Source of the DNA: Rotaria macrura
Lineage: Eukaryota; Rotifera; Eurotatoria; Philodinida; Philodinidae
NCBI GenBank assembly: GCA_900239685.1
Contig: OENT01000203.1
Coordinates: 1-64,000, forward strand
Length of the DNA: 64,000 bases
Direction of reading: 5' to 3'
Each line of letters opens with the position of its first letter. Positions within the stretch are counted from its first letter, which is position 1. Of this stretch, positions 34,725 through 46,400 are shown in pieces. A program made the position numbers and the translations under genes. The notes under the pieces were generated by a model. That model saw nothing but the letters and a program-made list of their open reading frames with translations. It searched no databases and was not told where the DNA came from.

Positions 34725-37700
34725 TCATACAAGTTGAGACGATTGCTTTGTAGATGATAATGATGAAGATAGAAGATGTGATGCAGCCACCGGCAATGTT
34801 GAATTAGATGATGACGACAATGTCAATATTGATGATGTAGAAGATGATGACTCGACAAGAAGAGAAGGTGCAGGTGGTGGTATTGGCAATGGAGATAGCT
34901 CTTCGGCTCTTGTACCAGAACCAAGACGATACTCTTTTCCCCGCCACTTAATTGTTGACGAGCCAGTGAACGCTTTAAAATAGATGTAGAATGATGAAAA
35001 TTCGCGAACTAGCCATGCTATTGCAAATTCAAATTTTGAAAAAGGAAGTGGACCACCCTAAAAAATGCAATCAATTACAAAAAATCATTCATATTATGGA
35101 AAGTAAAAACGGATAGCGTACTTGTGTTATTCTTAGCATGAGATAATCAAGTATAAACCATACTAAAATATGGCAAGCAGCGACAACAAGAGCGTTCCAT
35201 TCAAATAAATAGTTCGTTACAAGACCAGCTAATATAGCCGATGAAAAACACTCCTGTAACGGCTCTAAATAAGCTAATGGACTCAAACGCATTCTCAATT
35301 TACACCAACGAATCATCCGATCAGTCCATGTTGATACTGAATATTCCCCTGAATTTTGTTGTGCCGGTGTTGATGCAACCCTTAATTTCCAACCTTGTTT
35401 AGCTACTTCATAGGCTATATAATAATCTTCAGCTATATAATGGCCAAAAGCACGTAGACCACCAACTCGATCAATACATTCTTTACGTATTAAACAGGAC
35501 ATCCCAGTAACACAATTTATGCCAATTAAATTGATTGTCATATACATACGAGCGTGTTGTGTACCGAAATAAACCTGCGAGACAATAGAAATGCAAAAGT
35601 AAAAATAAAAACAAGACATTAGATCTTTTTTAAAATTATTTGTTCATGTTTCAATTTTAAATTGTTTTCATAAAAGATTACATATTGATTTTCTTTTATT
35701 GAATATAAAACAAAGTTTTTCTTCTTCTTTTATTCTATTTGATATCGAATACTTCGATACAATGATTCTATTATGCTCGTGTTATTCTCGATTAAATAAG
35801 GATGCACTTCAAATTAATTGCTTTTCTATTATTATACCAAGATCGATTAGAGACATACCTTTTCAACAGATGCAGCAAAGCCTTTTCTATCACATGTAAA
35901 TGGCATTTGATGAACAAGCCCAACATTATCGGTCATACACATAACCATGTCATATAATGTATGTTCATGCATCATCAAACCACTATCTGATATTAAGACA
36001 TATGGATATTGAGCTTTTTCATAAGCAGGTAACATGTTATAGATTTTCGGATTTTTAATATCGATGGTACCATTTTTTAATTTATCACCGGATGAAAATT
36101 TTTGTTGACCTAAGTGAAAAACAATAGAATAAAAATCTTATTTTACAAGAAAACGATTGAATAAATGAATCAATATTAACTAGTATATGGATACAGAGCT
36201 AATCTTCCTTTGTTAAAATTATTATAAATATTTATTTTAATTTTTCATTGATTAAGTAATTAATCTACGAGCCTCGGTCTTATTAGCATGAAAATGATAA
36301 TGGCGATTAGCAACTATATATACCACAACATAAAAGACGTTTCCACAATGAACGTTGTTTTCTTCGTAGTTTTTCATGTCTACTAGTTGTCACTAATGGT
36401 GTATTGTCATTTCCTTGCTCTTCATCAGCCTCGTTTTCCTGTTTTACAGGCGATGATGGAGTACCTGTTATCAATCGTAATTTTTTAATTATTTCATGAG
36501 TACATAAGAATTTAGTAGTGTTGCTTCACATTTCTTGTTTTTGAATGTACTTACCAATAAATAGGTGTGATTCAACATCTGGATGTTCTTCTCGCAATCT
36601 GTCGATTATTTCAATCAGTTCATTGTCGGGCTCTTGCACACAAAACAAAATTTCATACTATTTAAAAACGAAACAATCGACAAAAGAATTAAATCAAACT
36701 ACTTCACTATGATATACATACATGAGGATATTGAAGTTTAAAAAATGTTTTTAAATTTTCATACAAATTTGCATCGATTCCTGTTAACGGTTTTATTATG
36801 GAAACACCTGGTATTTCTTTCAGATTACTATGTAATGTTTTTCGATGGAATTTGTATAAACTAAATCGAAAATAAAAATCAAATTAAGAAATTTTTTAAT
36901 TAAAATACATATCAGTATTTGTCTACGAAAACATTTTTTTTAAATTTTGGATTCTACTATGGTGCTTTTTTTCTATTTTTGTCAATGGTTTACAAGAAAA
37001 CTATAACTAATCAAATTATTTGAATAGTAAATGTGTCTATTGTGTAAAGAATTTCAAGTGACTATCATCAATAATATTATGAAATAGTATTGATCGTTGT
37101 TATTCGTATTTCAGTCATCATATTTCCATTTTATGCCTTTTTTATCATTTGTGAGAAAGGAATAAAAAACAGCAATTAATGTTTTTTTTCTCTTTCATAT
37201 TAAGCCTCTTTATTATTCTTTAACACACAATGCAAACGCCAGGATCTGATGTAGTATTAAAATGTGCATGCTTCAAACAACATATATCTTCATATGGTGT
37301 GATCCAACCGAGTCATCACTGTTATATTTGAGAAAAAAATATTTTGTTTATTTCTCTTCGTGTCAATGTAATAGTTAGCGATCTACGTCTATGATGAGGA
37401 AAAACTGTACAGTCGAGGACAAGTTTACTATAGACGAGATGATGTTTTTGTATCGGCTGATTTACAGAGAATTCATCGATTCATTCATGTGCTTAGATTG
37501 ATATATATATATATGTATATGTCCATATACGGTAAGAAAGATAAAGAAACATTCGTTAAACAGCAACGGTCAGTCAACAAGTCATGACCTCCATCGAGAA
37601 AGTAGGTCTATTCTATTCTTTCTTCTGTTTTTCACCTATCACTGGAATGCAATTAAGAACAAAATAACGTATCAATAAAGACTTCATCATGAATAAAGAA

Positions 37701-37979
37701 TACTATCAGTTCATATCGTTTAATGTAAGAAGAAATTGCACCTGTATATGAATTCATTTTATTTACGTCATCGAACAATCGTATTCATATTGAAGAAAGG
37801 GAAGCAATACTATGAATAGAGTTGTATTGGAGAAAAATTTTAAGACGACTAAAATGAACGAATGCTTACCTGTAGCTCATTCCGCTAAGATGAAAGAGCC
37901 ATACCAGAATAATGACTAATATAGCCAAAACAAGACTGATGGCAAGAGCAATGGTATACAAAATATGTAGGAAGAACAT
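34725..37979 (-). CDS. UGCG: Ceramide glucosyltransferase (glucosylceramide synthase)
   Basis: Transfers glucose from UDP-glucose to ceramide at the cytosolic Golgi face (GT21 family). Exons 37979-37870, 36860-36722, 36657-36555, 36464-36324, 36109-35859, 35574-35122, 35057-34725 have consistent phases and give 509 residues (human 394). An N-terminal membrane anchor is followed by [16 protein letters not shown], the D1 region FCVQEPD, D2 ISDSG, D3 HYIAEDYY and the (Q/R)xxRW motif [28 protein letters not shown] and hydrophobic C-terminal segments also match. Two additions are unusual: exon 36464-36324 inserts about 46 acidic-then-basic residues ending WKRLLCC right after LFIG, and a Ser-rich tail of about 70 residues follows the normal C-terminus. 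The first intron is 1,009 bp. A second possible first exon with identical splice phase lies at 39748-39627. Confidence 0.93.
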
Positions 37980-39626
37980 GACCAACGGTAAATGTAACAG
38001 AAGATACTCGATCACAGTTTGTCATCGGCACCTCACATTTTACATCCGAATGTTTGCTCCTGTTTTTAAAATTATGGAGGCGTTTAAAGAAAGACAAGAG
38101 AGACAGAGAGACAGAGAGTGATGATACACACGAGAGAATAAATGAAAATGAATGAATGTATGTATGTTGAAGTATGATGATGGAGACGAGGGCGAATAAG
38201 ACTGAGCAAAAGAACGGAGTAAAATCATAGAAATGGAGAGAGAGAGAGTGAGAGAGAGAGAGAGCGAGCGAGCGAAGCAGACAGACAGTCGATTTCTACA
38301 TAGTCAAGAGAAAGAAACAAGAAAAGAAAAACAGAAGAAAAGAAAAAGAACGGAAAGAGGTAACACACCACCTTCGCTTTGATTCAACAACATGAAAAGA
38401 AAAGAAAGCATTCAGGAAATGAAGAAATTAGCCATGACAACAGTCTGACGTTCTATGTTTTCAGAGCAGCTTCCATTAAAATTCAAAACATTGTATTTCT
38501 TGGCTGTCGTTCCCGACGAATACAAAAAGACACTGGATCCTATAGGGCACGAGTAACGTACGAGTTATTTCCTTCTCCTTCTTCTTTCCACTTAAGCGAA
38601 AGACAACATTATTTATCCTTAGTTCATTCACTATCGTAAGCACTATTCTCTTCTTTTTCAGTCGAGCACAAATAGATTATTTCAAAAAGAAAATTTGTAT
38701 TCATAGATCATTGAAATCGAATAATGTTAAAAATTGCCACTTTGATGAATTCAGCACAAATATTATCATTTACGAATGAAATATGTATGCTAATCATCAA
38801 ATGAAATTTCCCCTAGGAAATACTTATAATTAAAATCTCTAGGGCTTTCTATTTTGCGGTCAGCATAGCCAACTACCGTCAACATGGCTTTTTTCTTGAT
38901 CACAATAAATAGTGTATATTAATAAATTGTTTTAGGGACATTTTCTCTTCTTCTAGTTACTATTGAGTTCTCTTTTTGAAAGTGACATTGTAAAACAACT
39001 AATTTATCGTTGTAGCTTCTTGAAAATCACACTGAATGTAAGTTTCACAAATCTTTATGTCGAATGATAAGACGTGAGTATCAGATATGCTCTACTAAAA
39101 ATTTCCCGTCGTCTTATGATTCATACTCATGATTACGACGATCAATAAAAGAGTGCGACGCATATACATACATAAACAAATAAACATCATGCGTAGCGGT
39201 GACATTTTAACATTAAAAAAGTACTTCGAATATAATATTATTTTTTAAACATTATTTTCTAATTAAGATTGTAACCTAATCCATAATCATGACTTTCTTG
39301 TACTACTTATTAGTGTACTATTTACATTTAACTGAACATTATAGATGAGTATTTATCCACTCGAAAAACAACTTTCTTTTTCTTTACTTTCTTTTCATTG
39401 TTTTCTTTTGTCAATTTACTTTTGTTTCGTTTCCTATCGCTATTCAAATATCGACAAACAAATGTCATGGTTCAATAAATTTGTCGATAATTGTGTTAAA
39501 TAGACCAATCTCTACTAAAGCCGTATATTCATACTGATTAGTTCGATTTACATCCATAATATTGCTTGAGGGCACGGGTGAGGATATTGTCTTAAGTAAA
39601 AACATTCATGCGAAATATATTCTTAC
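37980..39626. other. Region between the two UGCG first exons
   Basis: If the upstream first exon is used this is intron; otherwise it holds the UGCG promoter. It contains a GA microsatellite and purine-rich DNA at 38090-38370. A plus-strand ORF at 38379-38639 has no recognisable family and is not called. Confidence 0.45.
38234..38286. repeat. (GA)n / GAGCGA microsatellite
   Basis: Runs of GAGAGAGA with interspersed GAGCGAGCGA upstream of the UGCG coding start at 37979. Such polypurine tracts are common in promoters; function is not shown here. Confidence 0.8.
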
Positions 39627-39748
39627 CCATAAATAATACCAAGTAGATGGAATGTAGCAAGGAACGCCCAACCACCAATAAGTAAATAACAAAATGTATG
39701 TAGTATAACGTGAAAAACGTCACTATTACTGTTACCAATCCCAAACAT
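39627..39748 (-). CDS. UGCG: Alternative first exon of UGCG (predicted)
   Basis: From the ATG at 39748 the frame reads MFGIGNSNSDVFHVILHTFC, then LLIGGWAFLATFHLLGIIYG, and stops at a consensus donor GGGTAAGA. It ends in phase 2, exactly like the first exon at 37979-37870, so it would splice cleanly to 36860. The two exons share the FHL-G-x-x-Y ending that in other ceramide glucosyltransferases leads into the catalytic domain, and both supply one N-terminal transmembrane helix. Upstream in frame is another hydrophobic stretch preceded by a stop. Two promoters giving two membrane anchors is the simplest reading; a decayed duplicate exon is the alternative. Confidence 0.55.
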
Positions 39749-40421
39749 CGATTGACAAAATTTGATAGTTATAGTAACAAGGATGAAGATGACAGTAATA
39801 AATAGTGCTAGCCACAGTAGAACTTATATGAATAATAATAATCAATCTCAGTAGTTGACGAAGAAAAATGTAAGTTTAACTTTTTATTGGCTTATCCTCA
39901 TCGTCTGTTATCTGCGGCTATACAAGCAAGATGACGAATAGATATTCATAATTCATAAAGCAGATGCGTCATCAATTATGCCATAATGCTCTATCTTAGG
40001 TCTCGCATTCTTTTATTTTATCATATATCATTCATTCTTTTCAACGATAGAGGGAACTCTTGACTGGTTGACGACAATAAGATAGAGTGTACGCACAAAA
40101 TTCCTGGAACAAGAGCAAACCTATTGTTGTTTTGAACTTTGCTTGAAAGAATTTTAAATGAAAAGAAAACAAAACGTTTCATGAAACCTTTGACTTCTTT
40201 TTAATTCTATTACAATAAAATTATTTCAGTTTGAAAGAAACTTTTTCATATGGTGTTAGACAATTGTGTAATGTTATAGATAATTCCTCTCTATTGATAA
40301 AATCATATAATCATTATCTAAGATCATAGATTCCTTTTTCGAACAATAATTCATCTGCAAAAACAAACATGGCACAAAAACAAATATATTTGCTTTAAAA
40401 AAACATTGAAGTATTTGTTAG

Positions 40422-42380
40422 AGGTTCGATTGACAACAGCATCATCAATCAACTATAGGAGCAAGCAAATAATAAGCACTTTGATTTGTGTGATAAATAT
40501 GTACATGTCATGAAATCACGAGTTCATGTTTATAATTTAATGCTTTGCTGATAGGTGAGTAAAGAATTTTTCGTTTTCTTCTGTGTTTTATGTGATTCAA
40601 ATTTAAAAAATTTCATATCGTGTCACTTGATGCATTGACTAAAAATGATCGAATCATCAGTTTTTTTTACTATTAAAATATGGACTCGTTGAACCAATAT
40701 TTAGCGAATCACTATGACGTGCTTGTGTCAATTTATATTTAGAATGTTTAGTAAGTTATAATAGAGTCCTTAAGAGAAAAAAATTATATCCAGTGACCAA
40801 ATAAATCCGTACGTATATTTTAGAAAAAACTAGCTTGTTTCAAGCAGTTGATTCAAATATAATCGTAAAATGCAACCCAAGAAATGTAATATCAGATTCA
40901 AGTGTTGAAAAATGAATCTAATCTNAGGTTCGATTGACAACAGCATCATCAATCAACTATAGGAGCAAGCAAATAATAAGCACTTTGATTTGTGTGATAA
41001 ATATGTACATGTCATGAAATCACGAGTTCATGTTTATAATTTAATGCTTTGCTGATAGGTGAGTAAAGAATTTTTCGTTTTCTTCTGTGTTTTATGTGAT
41101 TCAAATTTAAAAAAGACTTTATCCCGAATGTACGTCTGACGAAAAGAGAAATGATAAAAACTGACTTTTACAAATTCGAGACGTGCCTAAATTCATCGGG
41201 TTCTCGAATCACGAAATTTTCTGAACATTGTAATGTCATTTATGAACATGCAAGAAAATACAATAGTTGAAGTCATTTCATACGCAGTAACGATTTATAG
41301 TTAAAGGATAGATAGAAGATTAACTTTAGCCTTATGAAGAAAATTCATACGCCTACACTTGATTCGATCGAGCATGTTAAACAAGTGAGTCACTGTCTTA
41401 AGTACATAGAGGCATATGTTTGAGATGCTGTGCTTAATAAAAAGTATATCACTTTATCTATTCCGTAGATATTTATAATGATGTCTTGTGTATCTGTCGA
41501 GGAAGAGAGAAGAAGAGAACACCAGTCAAAAACAACTTTCCTTCTCGATTTTCATAAGTTCAGAATCTACAAGATTCGATCATTTCTATTGTCTCGACAT
41601 TGAACTTCAGGAAAATTTTTTAATAGCTTGAAGATCGTTTGTAGATAGAAAATGAAGGGACGATGGATTTGTTGGACAGTATGCAATAGGAGTAGGAGTA
41701 GATATGTGTCCTCAGATTTCATGGAAAATTTGTTGAAGAGTTCATTTTTCACTCAAAAGATTTTCTGTACAATAAAATAGATTGAATTTTAGAAATAAAT
41801 AACTACTTATTTGTTTGTCGTTTATAAAGAATATGGATTCCCGTCATTGTATACGTTAGCACATATATTCATTAATTTTTTAATAAAATATTATTTTATA
41901 ATGAGAAATAAATATGTTTCAATACATAAGTTATATCGAGAAAAATATTTTCTTTGTATTGAACATCAATAAGAAGAAATTTGATACATCAAGATAGAAA
42001 CAACGAAATTGGAGTGGGGCTTTGAGTGATATTTTGATTTGAAAGTCTTTTATGAATGACTTAAAATTTCATATCGTGTCACTTGATGCATTGACTAAAA
42101 ATGATCGAATCATCAGTTTTTTTTACTATTAAAATATGGACTCGTTGAACCAATATTTAGCGAATCACTATGACGTGCTTGTGTCAATTTATATTTAGAA
42201 TGTTTAGTAAGTTATAATAGAGTCCTTAAGAGAAAAAAATTATATCCAGTGACCAAATAAATCCGTACGTATATTTTAGAAAAAACTAGCTTGTTTCAAG
42301 CAGTTGATTCAAATATAATCGTAAAATGCAACCCAAGAAATGTAATATCAGATTCAAGTGTTGAAAAATGAATCTAATCT
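40422..42380. repeat. Two copies of one locus joined across an N; second copy has a 952 bp insertion
   Basis: Copy 1 is 40422-40924. A single N stands at 40925. Copy 2 is 40926-42380. The first 189 bases match (40422-40610 with 40926-41114, offset 504), and the last 314 match (40611-40924 with 42067-42380); by eye I found no mismatch. Copy 2 alone carries 41115-42066 (952 bp) between them. 503 plus 952 equals 1,455, exactly the length of copy 2. This is best read as two haplotypes (or homologous copies) placed in tandem by the assembler. Confidence 0.9.
41115..42066. other. 952 bp insertion/deletion between the two copies
   Basis: The segment interrupts an A6 run: the left junction keeps AAAAAA then GACTTTATCC, and the right ends GAATGACTT followed by AAAA. 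The four As may be a target duplication or simple microhomology. The ends are not inverted repeats and there is no transposase, so it could be an insertion in one copy or a deletion in the other. Confidence 0.7.
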
Positions 42381-42722
42381 AGCGAACAGCATTTGTGATA
42401 AACAATCATGATGCCTAGGTATATCAAATAGCATGATTTTAGTCCTCTTTTCACCGAATACACAAAATAATAAAGTATATTTTCAACTAATCCAACCAAT
42501 CAAATGTAAAGATGTAAAACATGACTTGTAGGTAAATGAAGGATTGAATTTCTATATCAATATACAGTATCCCTTTTCTCATTGTTTTTACTTCTCGATA
42601 ACGATTAGCCTAGAAAATGATATTTCACGAAGCAAGAAAACTTGCTTATCGCGCGGATTCACTTAAATAGTATTTATTTGTATGTGATTGATTGTTTAGT
42701 GATTGATTTTTTTATCATTTCG

Positions 42723-43455
42723 ATGCCCAATTTAGTAAAAGCTGGAGATATAGCTAAAAATATTCATTTGTGGACAACTGAAAGTACGAAATTTTCATTA
42801 TTTACTGCTACAGAAAATTCACCTGTTCTACTTGCTTTTTTCCCATGTGCATTTACTAAACATGAAAATAAAGTAAGAGAAAAGATCTAAATTTAACATC
42901 GATTAAGACGAATTCGATTAATATTTTTATAACATTAAAATATCATTGAAATCATTTCAAATAATTTATTTTGTTCAGATTTTAAACGGTATCAATAAGA
43001 AATATAATAAATTATTTAAGAATTTAAATGTTCGTATTGTTGGCATAAGTACAGATACACATTGGACATTAGAGGCATATAAAAAACAGAAAAAAATAAA
43101 ATTTGAAATGGCTTCAGATTTTAATAAAGATGCAGCCAAAACATACGGAATACTTATAGATAAATATTCATCGTATGGCTATAATGGTGTTGCCAAAGAA
43201 GCATGTTTTCTTATTGCATTTGATAAGTAATTTTCTTCTCGAATATTATTGTTGACAATTAATAATGAAGTGAAATGAATTTCTTCTATCTCTAAATTTT
43301 CTAGACAAGAGCGTCAAAATTTTATTGAATATATGAAAATATTTGATAATGCTACAGGTGAATTTAATGAAGAAAAAGTGGCTGATCTCATATTGAAAAA
43401 ATGGGGGCGAAAAGTTAGATCAAACAGTAACATCAACGATCAGAAATTACATTAA
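42723..43455 (+). CDS. Peroxiredoxin-like (AhpC/TSA) protein lacking the peroxidatic cysteine
   Basis: Thioredoxin-fold protein, 182 residues, from exons 42723-42872, 42979-43226 and 43305-43455 with consistent phases. The fold is clear: LLAFFPCAFTKHENK after the first beta-strand, VRIVGISTDTHWTLEAYKKQ, FEMASDFNKDAAKTYGI and ACFLIAFDK. In active enzymes the strand is followed by P-x-A/D-F-T-x-x-C, where that Cys attacks peroxide. Here the position is Glu (PCAFTKHE); a Cys occurs instead two residues after the last Phe. The conserved Arg before the last core strand (normally R-x-x-F) is also replaced (KEACF). Both changes predict loss of ordinary peroxidase activity. The ATG at 42723 starts the conserved domain; upstream in-frame codons look like chance. 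Role unknown. Confidence 0.85.
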
Positions 43456-46400
43456 TACCGATAAGACACTTCTCTTCCAAGACATTTATGATGAGCTTGC
43501 CATGATATATTTTGTTTCTTGTATAACAGTATTGTTGACAATATCATTCGATAAAATTAGATTACTGATCACAAGAAATAGATGAATACACCGGATCAAC
43601 AAAATACACGAAACATATTCAGAAGTTTTCTTGACTCCAGACATTTAGGCCTATCGTTATATTATAAACTTAAGAACGCGCTGAGTGTAGTCCAGACTAT
43701 GCAAACATTTATAAGAGTTCAACCAACAAAAATAGAATCTTAATGAAGAAAACAATGCAGACATTGCTCTCTGTGTCATTTCAGACGAATCACATTTAGA
43801 GCTTCTTTTTTCCAACTCACAGCACGCATTACTTTAAGTTGGTACGATGTTGAAAAACTTTTCCATTCGTCTGATCCAGTGATTGATGAAACACAGAAAC
43901 ACATATCACGATTCATATGCGATTTTAACAATCGAACGACGAATTGCAAACCTATTCAACTGGATAGCAGAACAAAAATTGAGTACGGATGTTTACTGCA
44001 AAGATCACCAATCAGATTATAAATTAAATTACTTCATTGTAAATAGCGACTACGCGCGGAGAAAAATATCAACAAATTACTGTTTACCTAAATCGGGTTG
44101 CTTGATTCAACATCTGCAAAACATTTTTTTTTCCGTCAGCATTGTTTACAATGTTTGCGAGTGCAATAGTTTCTTCAAAATATGACATTGCTGATATGAA
44201 AGAAATTATTTTCAAAGAATCTATCTAGTCTTTGTTATCTAGCCACGATGATATTTTTTCGATTTATTATACACCATTGATTTATGTTTTATATCAGAGA
44301 ATAAAAGAAAATTCCAAGAATGTTAAGGATATTACCTCTCTAACTAGATGCGGTTCAAACTTGGACTAGCTGCAGGTGTTTAATTAACACTTCACCTACC
44401 AAGGCAATATTTTATTTTTCCATAAAAGAAAAAGAATTCTTTTTTAATTCGTGATCTTTCAGAATAAGTATCGAGACGATCTTCTACAATATTATGACAA
44501 ATCTCGAATGTTAGTTGCCTAAAGACAAGCCTATTTGTAAAATGCTTTCCATCTTTAAATTTTTTTGATATTGTCTATACGAATGAAGACAAAACGAATC
44601 AATGTTTGTTTAGTGTAGAAATATACTTCATTATGGAAGAATATTTTCAGATGATACAGTTCCCAATTAAATACCTACAGGTAAAATCATAAGACATGAA
44701 TGAAATCAGAATATATCGCTTTGAATGTTCCAAAAAAAAAACATCAATCACAAAAAATAGATTTAAAATTGTTTTTTTTAAAGAAAAGTACACTCTATTA
44801 TATTGTTCAACACTCTGTTTTAATTCACAATGAGTGTTATATAAATGTATTTCATCAAATTTCATTGAAAATTTTTCATGTTTCCAAGGGATAAGCATCG
44901 ATTTGTTTAATGGATATAATCCTTAGCTGAGTGATGGACAGGATTCTTTGCTAGTGATTCATTTCTACTTCGATGGATCGATTATTACTTACTGAGAATT
45001 ATCCATTTGAAGGATAGATACCATGTATATTATATTTTCGCCCAGATCGAATTACATTTCTGACAGCTTTCAAAACAGTTCGTACATGTATTTGTTGTCG
45101 AGTATCATGAACAATGATAAAATCAAATGGACTACCCATTTCATATCAATCTTTAATTCGATTTGTTCGATAAACAATTACTTCGGATTTCATGTGTTGA
45201 ACTTCTATAGGAAAATGTTGGTACTACACAATCGGCAAGATCTCAATAGTGAAATAATTAATTCTGATGCGTTTTTGAATATAATTTTTGACTATTTTCA
45301 ATAATATGTGTTGATATATCACCGCGAAATTCAGATACTCGAAAGCATTAACTCCATGAATAATAAATTATCAATAAGTTTCATCAGAAGTGATGTCAGC
45401 AAAAGATCGAACTGAAAAATGTTGTCCTAATGATCTTAAATGTTTGATTAAAACAAAGGCACTTTCTAGAAACAAAAATCGCCCAATCTCGCTTCGCTTT
45501 CATTTGAATTTCATTATTAAATATACCAATGGATATTCGAGCACGAGAAAACTGCTGCAGTATCATTAGATTTCAATCTACATTTCATATTTAGATGATA
45601 GAATCGAAGTGTAACATGAACAGACATTCGAAACATTTGTTGGTAAAATATTATTGATGGAAAAGCAAGTACCAATATAGTGTAACGTTAGATAACCAAT
45701 CTGCATAAAAATACAGTAAATGATAGCAATAGATTATTTTTTGGCAATTTGATTGTCCTGTATCAATAAAAAGAATAGTGAAATCAATTCAACGAAGTTT
45801 ATTTTTAATTCATAATTCGTAGAAAGAATTCCGATACAGAGTGAATTTTAAAAAAACATTGTTCAACAGAGATCGAATGCAGAACCAAATAATATTTTAT
45901 TTTCAAAGATATAATTAAATTTCAAACAAGTTTGATCCCTATGTTTCAATTGTCAAAACTTATAAATACATGTCAATCTTTCAGATTAATTAAAACGGCA
46001 AGATAAATGCTATCTTAAAAATTTGAGATGCTACTCAATTTTTTGTAATGTGCTACATCTGATATATAATAATTGAATTGTTAATTTAAAATACGTTTTT
46101 TCTAATGGGGAATCTTGAAAAAAAACAGCTCAAGAAGACGTGATAAAATTTCTTTAGCTAAAACAGGAAGCATTGAAGAGAACTCGGAAAATCATTTGAG
46201 AAAAAATGTTCTTCTCTAACCTATTTTGAAATCAAAATCAAAGCATATTTGTGCGTTTTATGCATGAAAAATGTGGTTTTGAATTATTCGAAAACTTGAA
46301 TATTGCTAATAGGTTCATGATTTTTATTTTCTTATATGTCTGCTGTAAATCATTGTGTCTGATTGAATAAACTATGTGAATTGCTTTTCGTTTTTTAGAA

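Larger units (their letters stand above)
39749..42722. other. Intergenic, UGCG to peroxiredoxin-like, containing an assembly gap
   Basis: No gene is supported. Most of this interval (40422-42380) is the duplicated haplotype structure around the N at 40925, described separately. Confidence 0.55.

Noticed and set aside
38379-38639. 86-codon plus-strand ORF upstream of UGCG
   Set aside because: No recognisable domain; purine-rich DNA readily gives open frames of this length.
40421-40430. tRNA B-box-like GAGGTTCGATT
   Set aside because: No matching A-box or cloverleaf around it; the same is true of other GGTTC hits, so no tRNA gene is called.
40422-42380. True local tandem duplication
   Set aside because: The single N at the junction, the lack of visible divergence and the exact indel arithmetic favour an assembly artefact, though reads are needed to be sure.
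43886-44185. About 100-codon plus-strand ORF
   Set aside because: Composition is poor and the opposite strand carries more protein-like text; no splice or homology support.
45023-45304. 93-codon plus-strand ORF
   Set aside because: It is the shadow of the more coding-like minus-strand fragment at the same place.
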